A stretch of 64,000 nt of DNA, taken from assembly GCF_035920445.1 (NCBI RefSeq), contig NZ_CP109162.1:62001-126000 (forward strand), in the 5' to 3' direction. Below the pieces are notes generated by a model. The model saw nothing but the letters and a program-made list of their open reading frames with translations. It was not told the DNA's origin and did no database searches. The stretch is from Nocardia sp. NBC_01730. GTDB lineage: Bacteria > Actinomycetota > Actinomycetes > Mycobacteriales > Mycobacteriaceae. Below, piece after piece: positions 1 through 7,923 of this stretch (its first letter is position 1; each line of letters begins with the position of its first letter). The position numbers and the translations under genes were made by a program.

Positions 1-2139
1 CGCGACTTTCTGCAGAGCAGTCAGTTTTGCCTTGGTAGGGGCGGCCATGTAGTCGTGCACGTACCCCAGTGCGGTGTGGGTGTCGGTTGTGCTGCCGTGC
101 AGAGTGACTGTGCCTGGCATGTGGTGTCGGTAGGAGAGTGCCGCGCGTTCGATCTCGGCGATGGCGGCGGGGGTTTGGGCCGCATTGGTGTAGGCGGCAG
201 CGGCGACGACTGCCGACAGGTTCTTGTCGGCCAGCGAATCGGCCGCACTGTATCGCGTGACTCGGCTGCGGGCCTCCACGGCTCGGTGGACCAGATCGTC
301 GTCGGTGAAACCTGCGCCGCGCAAGGCGGAACTCAGTTGGGAGAGGCTCGCGCCGCGTTGCGTCACCGCCTCCTCGATGGCCGCCGCGGCGCCACGAGCG
401 GTATTGATGCCGCCGCGACCGGCTCGTTCGGCCGCGGTGACGCCGGCACGGGCAGCGTGCACAAGGCTCTGTTTGTCCCGGAAATTGTGTGTGAACAATC
501 CGTCTCGTCCATAGATCGTGGACGAGCCGATCGGGGTGGCTTGGGCTTGCCACAGTTCCCGTTGCGCCCTGTTCTTCATCCTCGAATATGGGTCGAGAGG
601 GTGATCCCGCAGGAACAGCCACGAGGTCAGCGGGCTGGTGTTGATGGAATTGAGTGCGTACATCCCGGCAAGGAGCCCGCCGTGTCCTCCGCCGTGTCCG
701 CCGTGCGGGCTGGTCATGGCGTGCCGGGCACCGGCATAGCCCATTCCCAGGGCGCTACCGCTCGAGCCGTCACGGGCAGAGGTCCCGGCACCTTGGATGG
801 CGAGGCTGAACCTGTTGGTGATCCAGTCGGTGCCGTTGGTGAGATTGGCGCTGAGCCGCCTGAGTTGGACGATGGCGACGACCTCCACGATGGCGCCGAG
901 GACGAGCACGACCATGACTTGGTCATGAGCCTGTGCAAAGAGATTGCCCAGAAACAACGTGTAGACGCCCAGGAAAAGGGTGAAGATCGTCATGCGCGCC
1001 GCCGCGACGAAGCTGTCGACGAGATTGCGGACCAGGAAGGTTTGCGTGGGCCCGTAGACGAATCCGCCTGCGGCGAAACCGAATATGGTCATGAACGCGT
1101 GATAGATCGCATCCAGCGCGGCCCAGATGACCTTCAATCCCAGATAGGTCCCGAAGCACAGCACGATGGTCCCGCAGGCCAGTAGCACCAGCCCGGAGCC
1201 GATCTGCCCCATCCCGGGATGGTCGGCCTCGGCGTAGGCTGCCGAGTCGCCGCAGGTCCGCATGCTGTTCAGCACTCGGGTGTCGTCGCCGGCTCGCACG
1301 CCCGCCGACCACGCGGCGCGGCAGTTGGGCGAGTTGTCGACTACATGTCCGAAGTTCCACACTTGCACCGGGTGCCGTGCGAAGTTGTCGGCCATATCGG
1401 CCTGCATGGTGGCCACCAGCTGATCGGGATCCGGACGCCGGTGACCGTGCAATCCGGCGGCGACCGAGATACCCAGATTGCGGCCCGTGGCCAGCAGGCC
1501 ATCCGACGACAGGACGTCGGCCAGCGGCTCCGCCAGCACGATCGGGCCGAGCAGACCCACCCCGATCATCGTCACGACCTGCATCGCCGCCTTGGCGTGA
1601 TGTCCGCGCACCACGAACCACGCCACGAAGAATCCGCCGATCGAGGCCGCCACCATCAGCACAAGGGGGGTGGCGATCTGTTCGGTGAGGGCATCCGCAA
1701 CCCCGTTCAACGCGCTGCCGAACGGATCCAGCCACCGGAAGCTCATCGCAAAGCCGATCACCCACACCGTCGAGGTCACCAGAACCATGTATCCGATGAA
1801 TTCCAGGCCGAGAACCATTGCCACCGCTGTCTCCAACGGATTCAGCAGACTGCCGTGGCCGGTAGCGAAGAGGTAATCGGTCAACGGCACTCCCGACGAG
1901 TCCCGGATCTCCATCCAGCTCAGAGCCGAGATCCTCGTCCCACCCGCTCTGGTCGTATTGCTCTGCGCTGTCGCTACCGCACCGATACCGCCTGGAAGAA
2001 CAAGCAGCGCGAAGGTCAGGGCCAGGAACCATACGACACGGCGACGACAGCGAGTCGCGGTGGCTCGAGCGTGCAGACGCCGGATGACCTTGCGTAGTTG
2101 CCACCGAGCAGGATCCCGGAATAGATGTTCCCGTACCAT
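1..2139 (-). CDS. Large multipass membrane protein, probable conjugation/type IV secretion component (3' end outside window)
   Basis: The frame is open for 713 codons from an ATG at 2139 to the window edge without a stop, so only the C-terminus is missing. A GGAGG (2147-2151) lies 7 bases before the ATG. A basic N-terminus is followed by a hydrophobic segment at about residues 36-58. Further hydrophobic stretches lie near 104-133, 156-177, 188-208, 313-360, 383-402 and 408-426, then comes a Gly/His-rich linker (about 478-490) and a long hydrophilic Ala/Arg-rich tail. This layout, several helices followed by a large soluble tail, is that of actinobacterial conjugation proteins usually labelled TrbL/VirB6-like. 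The family assignment is inference from layout; I see no decisive motif. An integrase and tRNA at 38-39.5 kb make an integrative conjugative element plausible. Any partner genes would lie left of the window. Confidence 0.6.
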   Translation of the reverse strand, partial: MVREHLFRDPARWQLRKVIRRLHARATATRCRRRVVWFLALTFALLVLPGGIGAVATAQSNTTRAGGTRISALSWMEIRDSSGVPLTDYLFATGHGSLLNPLETAVAMVLGLEFIGYMVLVTSTVWVIGFAMSFRWLDPFGSALNGVADALTEQIATPLVLMVAASIGGFFVAWFVVRGHHAKAAMQVVTMIGVGLLGPIVLAEPLADVLSSDGLLATGRNLGISVAAGLHGHRRPDPDQLVATMQADMADNFARHPVQVWNFGHVVDNSPNCRAAWSAGVRAGDDTRVLNSMRTCGDSAAYAEADHPGMGQIGSGLVLLACGTIVLCFGTYLGLKVIWAALDAIYHAFMTIFGFAAGGFVYGPTQTFLVRNLVDSFVAAARMTIFTLFLGVYTLFLGNLFAQAHDQVMVVLVLGAIVEVVAIVQLRRLSANLTNGTDWITNRFSLAIQGAGTSARDGSSGSALGMGYAGARHAMTSPHGGHGGGHGGLLAGMYALNSINTSPLTSWLFLRDHPLDPYSRMKNRAQRELWQAQATPIGSSTIYGRDGLFTHNFRDKQSLVHAARAGVTAAERAGRGGINTARGAAAAIEEAVTQRGASLSQLSSALRGAGFTDDDLVHRAVEARSRVTRYSAADSLADKNLSAVVAAAAYTNAAQTPAAIAEIERAALSYRHHMPGTVTLHGSTTDTHTALGYVHDYMAAPTKAKLTALQKVA

Positions 2140-2288
2140 GCAATTGCCTCCGTGGTTGCAGCCCGATGTGCTGAGTCGCACCGTCAGCGCGACTGCGTCG
2201 ACACTGTGCGCGGTCGCATCGAGGCATTCGGTGTACTCACGTCGCCGGCCGAGCGTCTACCGCGCACAAGAGGCACATCTTACCTGAC

Positions 2289-2307
2289 TAAGGTCAGGCT
2301 AACCTAA
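2289..2307. promoter_or_regulatory. IdeR/DmdR-type iron box
   Basis: The 19 bases match the palindromic actinobacterial iron-regulator consensus TWAGGTWAGSCTWACCTWA at 18 of 19 positions; only position 7 (C) departs. Known IdeR/DmdR1 sites repress promoters when iron is sufficient. Here the box lies 150 bases before the membrane-protein gene (start 2139, minus) and 233 bases before the hypothetical gene at 2540 (plus). No siderophore or iron-uptake gene is visible, so its target is unclear. Confidence 0.7.
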
Positions 2308-2539
2308 TGTCTGCGCGGAGTCTCCGGCTTCGAGGTCCAGGGGCTCGACGACGAGGGTCAATAAACTCGACGCACAGTAGGAGTGCCGAAGCGTATGCGG
2401 CATCAACCCCGGGAACGGACGGTGGTCGGGGTCGCAGGTAAGTCGGAATGGCATCGAATCGCAGGATTTTTGTGTCAGTCGCCCGGCCTTTGCATCACTA
2501 AGATGACCGGTACGGGTGTACTCGTCGAGGAGGCTGGCG

Positions 2540-3262
2540 ATGACCGACAGCCCACGATCGATCGCCGAAATCGACAAAACGCTCCCATCGGGTGTGGGTC
2601 AGGAGCGATTTTCCGGCTACGGGTTGATGGGGATGCCATTCGCCAGCGGCCACTACTTGGCGTTTCGGCATTTCCCTGCCAGCTCGATCGGTGAAGGGTA
2701 CGACTCGGTGTGGCATCGAGACCCGGTCGGCGAATGGGTGATCTACAGCAGTGTTTCCGCGGAGGCCAGCTGCGCCCGCTATTTCGGCTCGGCGCTCGAA
2801 GACGCACGGGTTGAACACATCTCGGTGACCTGGACGGGTCCGTCCGCGTTAACGGTCGAGGTGCGCGACAGGCTCGTGTGGGATCTCGAGCTGGGACGAT
2901 CGGCGGCGACGGCGGCGATGACGGGTCTCGGTCGCATGCTGCCTGCGGCTTTGTGGCGACGCCCAGGCGTCCTGTCGCTCATGTCGCGGGTTGCGGGTCC
3001 GGCGCTGGGCGTCGGGCGGGTGCGGCTCAGCGGCACTTCCCCGAATGGTCAATGGTTCCGGGCCAGTCCGCGGATGCTGTGGACCGTCGAGAAGAGTGGT
3101 GCACGGATCGATGGAATCGATATCGGTCCTCCGGGGCCGCTGGCCGAGCAGGCGAAGTTGGGTGACTTCTGGCTGCCGCAACGCGGAATGTTCGTCGTGG
3201 GCGAGGCATATTTCGAGCAGTACGATGCGGCGCGCCATCAGGCAGCCCGGCCCGGCTCATGA
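2540..3262 (+). CDS. Conserved-looking hypothetical protein, 240 aa
   Basis: I do not recognise a family. The start is placed at ATG 2540 because GAGGAGG sits 6 bases upstream; an upstream in-frame GTG at 2516 has no such site. The product is soluble-looking apart from a moderately hydrophobic Ala/Gly/Leu-rich stretch near residues 110-150, and is rich in Trp and aromatic residues in its N-terminal half. Base composition and third-position GC are those of a genuine actinobacterial gene. It is isolated: an iron box lies 233 bases upstream, and a decayed small secreted-protein gene follows about 290 bases downstream. No signal peptide is seen. Confidence 0.7.
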   Translation: MTDSPRSIAEIDKTLPSGVGQERFSGYGLMGMPFASGHYLAFRHFPASSIGEGYDSVWHRDPVGEWVIYSSVSAEASCARYFGSALEDARVEHISVTWTGPSALTVEVRDRLVWDLELGRSAATAAMTGLGRMLPAALWRRPGVLSLMSRVAGPALGVGRVRLSGTSPNGQWFRASPRMLWTVEKSGARIDGIDIGPPGPLAEQAKLGDFWLPQRGMFVVGEAYFEQYDAARHQAARPGS

Positions 3263-3551
3263 CGGCCGCGCTCGCTTATCGGGTGGCGTCGGCCTCGAGC
3301 GATTCACGCCGCCGGGAAAAGATTCGTCCGCCGCACATCAGGATCAGCTCGGTTGCCGCAGCTCGAACCGGCTCTCGAGCCGCTTGAGTTTACACTGAAC
3401 CGACACGCCCTTCTCTCGTGCAGTCCGGACTGTTCGCGTGATGGTGGCGACAGGGGGTGCGGGCCTACCATCAGAAGTGTCGGGGAATGTCAACGAACTC
3501 GATAATCGGCGAGTCAGGTCCGTGCGGCGAACTCGCCGTAAGAAGGTGACG

Positions 3552-3784
3552 ATGATGACCGACAAGACGCGCCGAGTCGGCACGTGCCAGTTGCTCGCGA
3601 AGGTCGCGCTCGTTGCGCCGCGATAGCCGTTCCGATGACGGCGGCCGTTCCTGCCATGGCCGCGCCGACGCCCGTACCCGGTGTGATACAGGTTGATCCC
3701 CCTTGGGGCGGCGGTGGCTGGGGTGACGGTGGCGGTTGGGGCGACCGGGGTTGGGGTGGCGGCGGCTCGTTCGGCAGCAGCTGA
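3552..3784 (+). pseudogene. Small Gly/Trp-rich secreted protein gene, frameshifted in its signal peptide
   Basis: Two frames read together give one sensible protein. From ATG 3552 or 3555 (AAGAAGGTGA just upstream) a basic N-terminus and the start of a hydrophobic core run into a TAG at 3624-3626. One base over, the frame continues as the rest of a hydrophobic core, an Ala-x-Ala cleavage-like site (VPAMAAP) and a Gly/Trp/Asp-rich mature part of about 35 residues ending at 3784. The shift falls near 3600-3615. Either the gene is inactivated or one base is missing from the assembly. The repetitive WGGGGWGDGGGWGDRGWGGG-type tail suggests a cell-wall or secreted small protein, function unknown. 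Confidence 0.45.
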
Positions 3785-4148
3785 CCGAACGGATCTGCGC
3801 GGGACAGGGATCGGCCGGCTCGGCCCCGTTCTCGGGTTTCACCTGTCCAGCAGCTGCCCGAGGCGGGTGGGCCTGCTTCGGCTGATCCCCATAGGGCCCG
3901 GTCTCGTGAGGGTGAGCGTTTCGGCGGCGAAACGCTGCGTCAGCCGCGGGCGCTGATCAGCGTCGCGGCACGGGTGCGGTCGATGCCGAGCACCCGCGCG
4001 ATGACCGCGGCCGGATATCGTGTGCTCGGCTGGTCGGCGCGGAGGAGCTGTTCTGGCCGCGCGTCAGGGCCGGACACGTCCCGTCAGCCGATTCTGTATC
4101 GGTCACGCGCCGAATTGCGCCCTGCGAGCCTCGATTCGTGGGTTCGCC
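3785..4148. other. No gene recognised
   Basis: Short open frames on both strands lack ribosome-binding sites and family signatures. This is the space between the Gly-rich pseudogene and the 3' end of the DinB-RidA gene. Confidence 0.5.
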
Positions 4149-5126
4149 CTATTCGGGGACGATCGCTACTGCGTCGATCTCCACGAGCGCGCCTGGGCGA
4201 GCGTGTCCTGCGGTGGAAACGACCGTGATGGCTGTGCGGTGACTTCCCCACACTGATCGCGACGCCGCGTATCCCACCTGTGCGTCGACCCCGTTGACGA
4301 GGTAGATGTTGAGTTTGACGACATGCTCGGGACCGGTACCCGCGGCAGCGAGCACGGTCAGCACGTTTTGCATTGCCTGAGTGGTTTGCGCCTCGATACC
4401 GTCGAGCAGATTTCCGGTGCCATCGGTGCCGAGCTGGCCACCAACGTAGAGCGTCCGGGCAGCGGGTGCGATCACACCCTGCGTGAAGGCCGGGTTGCTG
4501 TGAAGTTCTTCGGGGTCGAGGTGTGTCGTCTTTGCGGTCATGAGCTGCTTCCTCGGGGTGCTGGGTTTCGTGTGCAGGTATAGGTCGCGCAGCAGGCAGA
4601 CCTCGGACAGGTGGTGAATCAGCTCACGGTGGATGTGCAGCACCAGATCGGCCATGGGCAGCTCGGGGAAGGGCTCCTTCGCACCGACCGGGACCCGGAG
4701 CCCGGCCTCGCCGAGGCCGCGCACCCCGGCCAGCCAGACATCGAGCTGGGCCTCGAGCTGGTCGAGCGCGGTCGCCGCGCTGCCGGCGTATTCCCAGGTC
4801 TCGTACGACGCGGCCGGCGCGCCGAAGTGCGCCGCGTTGCGCGCGGCGAGCACGCCGACGATGACGTGACCGAGTCGCCAAGCGATCGTGGTGAAGGCCG
4901 CGGGGACCGGCTCGGGGAAGGCGTAGTCGATCGTGAAGTCCCCGGCACCGAACTGCGCGGGCGTCGTCGAGCTTCCGCGCGGCCGCACGGTCCAGGCGTC
5001 CGGCACCGGCGAACAGAAGTACTCGTCGTCGGTGAGGCCGTCGAGCCGGGCTCGGAGCTGATGGTTCCAGTGGTACTCCCACTGCTCGCGCAGCGTCCGG
5101 TTCCAGTCGAGTTCGTCTGCATCCAT
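4149..5126 (-). CDS. DinB-like domain fused to a RidA (YjgF/UK114) domain, 325 aa
   Basis: Residues 1 to about 190 look like a DinB/YfiT-type four-helix protein, with His in GHVIVGVL and in the HIHRELIHHLSE helix where the family binds metal. Residues about 196-325 form a whole RidA-type domain (YVGGQLGTDGTGNLL, a conserved Arg in HARPGALVEID). RidA proteins hydrolyse reactive enamines/imines; actinobacterial DinB-like proteins are often thiol-dependent or stress-linked. The two are normally separate genes. Inside this frame, ATG (Met196, MTAKTTHLD) is preceded by GAGGAAG, so the RidA part may once have been, or may still be, translated alone. It faces the WYL regulator at 5186 across 59 bases of nested dyads. 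Confidence 0.85.
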   Translation of the reverse strand: MDADELDWNRTLREQWEYHWNHQLRARLDGLTDDEYFCSPVPDAWTVRPRGSSTTPAQFGAGDFTIDYAFPEPVPAAFTTIAWRLGHVIVGVLAARNAAHFGAPAASYETWEYAGSAATALDQLEAQLDVWLAGVRGLGEAGLRVPVGAKEPFPELPMADLVLHIHRELIHHLSEVCLLRDLYLHTKPSTPRKQLMTAKTTHLDPEELHSNPAFTQGVIAPAARTLYVGGQLGTDGTGNLLDGIEAQTTQAMQNVLTVLAAAGTGPEHVVKLNIYLVNGVDAQVGYAASRSVWGSHRTAITVVSTAGHARPGALVEIDAVAIVPE

Positions 5127-5130
5127 GGAA

Positions 5131-5181
5131 CCACCCTGACACTCCTAGCGGACAGGATCGGTCCGCTATCTGGCAGGGTGG
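5131..5181. promoter_or_regulatory. Nested inverted repeats in the DinB-RidA/WYL divergent promoter
   Basis: An inner perfect dyad, AGCGGAC (5147-5153) and GTCCGCT (5161-5167), is enclosed by an outer perfect 8-base dyad, CCACCCTG (5131-5138) and CAGGGTGG (5174-5181), with nearly the same centre. The whole 51-base block fills the space between the two divergent starts. It is the obvious operator for the adjacent WYL-family regulator, which would then control both directions. Confidence 0.65.
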
Positions 5182-5185
5182 CGAC

Positions 5186-6184
5186 GTGGACGTGGCGAGC
5201 GGTGACGAGCGGGGTACGACGGAGCGGGTGCTCACCCTGCTCGGACTGCTGCAGCAGCGACAGGTCTGGACCGGCCCCGAACTCGCCGACCGGCTCGGGG
5301 TCACGCCGCGCACCATACGGCGCGATGTCGATCGGCTGCGCACGCTCGGCTATCCGGTGCATGCCAGCCAGGGTCTCGGCGGCGGCTACCAGCTCGGCCC
5401 GGGGCAGGACCTGCCGCCGCTGCTTCTCGACGACGAGGAGGCGATCGTCACCGCGGTCTCGCTGCTCGTCGGCGTGGGTGGCGCGGTTGCCGGCGTGGGC
5501 GACGCCGCACTCCGGGCGCTGACCAAGCTCGACCGGGTGCTGCCCACCCGGTTACGCCATGAGGTGCGCGCGCTCTCGGGCTCGGTGGAGTCCTTTGGCG
5601 CAGGTCCCGCGCCGGTCGACCCCGAGGTGCTCATGACACTGGCCAGAGCCTGCCGCGACGTAGTCGAAGCGGGCTTCGACTACCCGTCCGGGACCGAGGT
5701 GCGACGGCGGCGAGTCGAGCCCTACCGCCTGGTCGCCTCCGATCGGCGCTGGTACTTTCTCGCCTACGACCTCGATCGTGACGACTGGCGCAGCTTCCGA
5801 GTCGACCGGATGACCGATGTGTCTGCACGGACCTGGCGCTTCCGCCCGCGCGCGGCGCCCGACGCGGCGATGTACGTGCAGGAGGGTGTGGCGAGTCGGG
5901 TCTACCCGCACCAGGCGCGCTTCCTCGTACACGCTTCTGCCGACACTGTGCGCGCGCAGATTCCGGCCTCGGCGGCCGTCGTACGACGACGAGGGAGCGA
6001 GCTCTGCGAGGTGCTCAGCGGCGCTGGCAGCCTCGACTTCGTGCTCATGCACGTGCTCCTGCTGGGGCACGACTTCGAGGTACTCGACCCTCCAGAGCTC
6101 GGGAGGCGCTGCCGTGCGCTGGCGGAGAGACTGCTGTCGGCCGGTGCGACGATCGCACCGGTGCCGGAAAGGGAGGAGCCATGA
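5186..6184 (+). CDS. WYL-domain transcriptional regulator with N-terminal HTH
   Basis: The first about 65 residues form a DeoR/HTH_11-like helix-turn-helix (ELADRLGVTPRTIRRDVDRL), followed by the glycine turn GLGGGYQLG typical of this family. The middle and C-terminal parts match a WYL domain (RRRRVEPYRLVASDRRWYFL and a following FRVDRM). WYL regulators sense nucleotides or other ligands and usually act on a divergent neighbour. GTG 5186 is used as start; GTG 5192 is an alternative. Length (332 aa) is normal. Its close divergent pairing with the DinB-RidA gene and the intervening dyads imply auto- and cross-regulation. Confidence 0.9.
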   Translation: MDVASGDERGTTERVLTLLGLLQQRQVWTGPELADRLGVTPRTIRRDVDRLRTLGYPVHASQGLGGGYQLGPGQDLPPLLLDDEEAIVTAVSLLVGVGGAVAGVGDAALRALTKLDRVLPTRLRHEVRALSGSVESFGAGPAPVDPEVLMTLARACRDVVEAGFDYPSGTEVRRRRVEPYRLVASDRRWYFLAYDLDRDDWRSFRVDRMTDVSARTWRFRPRAAPDAAMYVQEGVASRVYPHQARFLVHASADTVRAQIPASAAVVRRRGSELCEVLSGAGSLDFVLMHVLLLGHDFEVLDPPELGRRCRALAERLLSAGATIAPVPEREEP

Positions 6185-6413
6185 GAGTGACCACGCCAGC
6201 GCCGAGGAGCGCTTGCGCTGTCTGTATGTGGAAAGCGCCGCCGACGGGGTCGGGCACTCCGGAGCCGCACGGACGAACATCCCCCAGTGCGCGAGCGAGC
6301 GGTTGTTCGGCCGCCGGTCCACTCGGATCCGTCGGCGCTTCGGTCAAACCGTCTTCCTCCTTGTTATCGGCACCGGTCGGCTCGCCATTGAGCTCTAGGC
6401 ATCCCACCTACGT

Positions 6414-6449
6414 ATGGTGATATCTCACATAAGCATGGTGACATCTCAC
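6414..6449. promoter_or_regulatory. Two tandem 15-base operator-like repeats at 21-base spacing
   Basis: ATGGTGATATCTCAC (6414-6428) recurs as ATGGTGACATCTCAC (6435-6449), exactly 21 bases on, i.e. two helical turns. Each contains a GTGA-N4-TCAC dyad. They lie 77-148 bases before the promoter at 6526. The rest of 6185-6525 shows no gene. Confidence 0.5.
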
Positions 6450-6525
6450 CAACGCATGCTGTCAGGGGGTCGTCGGAATCGTGGTCGCGGTTGTCGCCGA
6501 TGTAGATCCCTGACCGCCAAGCACT

Positions 6526-6570
6526 TTGACCTACGTTGAACACATGTTTAACATACTGAACATGTGTTCA
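6526..6570 (+). promoter_or_regulatory. Sigma-70-like promoter overlapped by a perfect 12-base inverted repeat
   Basis: TTGACC (6526-6531) and TAACAT (6549-6554) are separated by 17 bases, a good housekeeping promoter. A perfect dyad, TGAACACATGTT (6537-6548) and AACATGTGTTCA (6559-6570), covers the spacer, the -10 element and the expected start point, as a TetR/MarR-type operator would. Transcription would begin about 6561, next to ATG 6562. Confidence 0.65.
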
Positions 6571-7407
6571 TATGGTGATCTGCCTGAACCTGCGAAGATT
6601 CACGTCGACCTCACCGGGGCGCCGCAGACGATGCTCGCGACGCTGTACGCCAGGGCGCTGGATGCCGATGCCGAAACCCCATTCCTGGGTGACACATGGG
6701 CCAAAGACGCGGTACGGCGCATCGACTACGACTGGCCCAGCACCAGCATCACGCCACGCAACGCGTCCGGAGTGACGTTTCGCACGGTCCACTTCGACGC
6801 ATGGGCAGGTGAATTCCTCGCCCTGCACGACCGTGCCACGGTATTGCATCTCGGTTGCGGGCTGGACAGTCGTGTGTTCCGGCTGGACCCCGGCCCCGAA
6901 GTCGAGTGGTATGACGTCGACTACCCCGAGGTGATCGAACTGCACGAACGGCTCTACCCGTCCCGTGAGCACCATCACCGTGTGCCCGCGTCCGTGACGG
7001 ATCCCGCGTGGCTGCAGGCGATTCCAGCCGACCGCCCCGTGCTGCTGATCGCCGAGGGCCTGACCATGTACCTCACCGAAGACGCCGGCGTCGCCCTACT
7101 GCGTCGAACGGTCGAGCACTTTCCCTCCGGTGAGCTGCAATTCGACGCATTCAATGCTCTGGGTATCAAGGCGCAGAAAATCAACGCTGTCGTTCGGCGC
7201 TCAGGGTCGACGCTGCACTGGGCGATCGACGGTCCCGATGACATCGTGTCCGCGGTGCCCGGAATTCGGCAGCTCGCCGCACTATCGGTATTCGACGCTG
7301 ATGCTTTCCATCAGGGGATGTCCGGCGGCTACCAGCTGATGGGGAAGGTCATGTCGCTGGTTCCGGCGGTCCGGATGATCGCCCAGTACCACCGCTACGG
7401 CTTCTGA
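6562..7407 (+). CDS. PPM1/LCMT-family SAM-dependent methyltransferase, 281 aa
   Basis: The protein shows the actinobacterial leucine-carboxyl-methyltransferase-like fold: IHVDLTGAPQTMLATLY at the N-terminus, SAM motif I VLHLGCGLDSRVF, an acidic residue after WYDVDYPEV, and LIAEGLTMYLTE. Such proteins are common in Nocardia and Mycobacterium and often modify natural products or unknown acids. Two earlier in-frame starts exist (TTG 6526, ATG 6544), but these lie within the promoter and operator. I therefore place the start at ATG 6562, which would give a leaderless or near-leaderless mRNA; this is an inference. The gene stands alone. Confidence 0.85.
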   Translation: MCSYGDLPEPAKIHVDLTGAPQTMLATLYARALDADAETPFLGDTWAKDAVRRIDYDWPSTSITPRNASGVTFRTVHFDAWAGEFLALHDRATVLHLGCGLDSRVFRLDPGPEVEWYDVDYPEVIELHERLYPSREHHHRVPASVTDPAWLQAIPADRPVLLIAEGLTMYLTEDAGVALLRRTVEHFPSGELQFDAFNALGIKAQKINAVVRRSGSTLHWAIDGPDDIVSAVPGIRQLAALSVFDADAFHQGMSGGYQLMGKVMSLVPAVRMIAQYHRYGF

Positions 7408-7710
7408 GCCTGGTCGTCTACTTCGGCCGAGCCTCGTGATGTTCTGCGTGCTGACTGCCCGTCGTGTGTCGGTCGATGAGGATCTCGCTGCGGTTGGCGG
7501 AGCCATTCCTGCGTGCGCGAGTCGGCGACGCGGGTGGCGTTGCTGGAGATTCTTTGCTGCGTCGCAGGCCTGGGTCCGCACTGAGCCATCCCGCCAGTTC
7601 GCCTTCCAGCGGCCCGAGGTAAGGCAGGTCGTCCGGTTGTACGGAGGCGGTACCTCGATGGGCACAATCGCGCTACTCGGTTCGACTGACAGAATTGAGG
7701 TTTCTCGGTC
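7408..7710. other. No gene recognised
   Basis: Only short unsupported open frames are present. A GAGG about 10 bases before 7711 belongs to the WXG100-like remnant. Confidence 0.5.
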
Positions 7711-7920
7711 ATGGCTCAAGAGTTGCGGGTCGATATGGACGAGTTGCGGGCGATGACCCCGCGACTTCGCATGGTCGCCGAGACGCTACGGAAGCAGCTG
7801 CGGTCCCTGCAGGCCACGCTCGCCCAGCAGGGCGAGCCCTGGGGCGACGACGAGCCCGGCCCGATGTTCCGCGACAGTTATGAGCCCGAAGCGACGAAAT
7901 CGCCCACGCTCGCCGAATGC
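7711..7920 (+). pseudogene. Truncated WXG100 (ESX-type) protein gene
   Basis: From ATG 7711 about 60 residues resemble actinobacterial WXG100 proteins: a helical N-terminal half (MAQELRVDMDELRAMTPRL), then a turn around Trp in QGEPWGDDEPGP and the start of a second helix. WXG100 proteins are about 100 residues and are exported by type VII secretion. Here the similarity stops near residue 62-68, and the frame runs on to 8427 antisense through the phosphatase gene, giving unlike sequence. The natural 3' half is therefore lost. No ESX ATPase or partner gene is nearby. Confidence 0.5.
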
Positions 7921-7923
7921 ATT

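Noticed and set aside
55..2227. Long plus and minus frames at the left edge
   Set aside because: They are out of frame with the 713-codon membrane protein, which alone shows helices, a ribosome-binding site and sensible composition.
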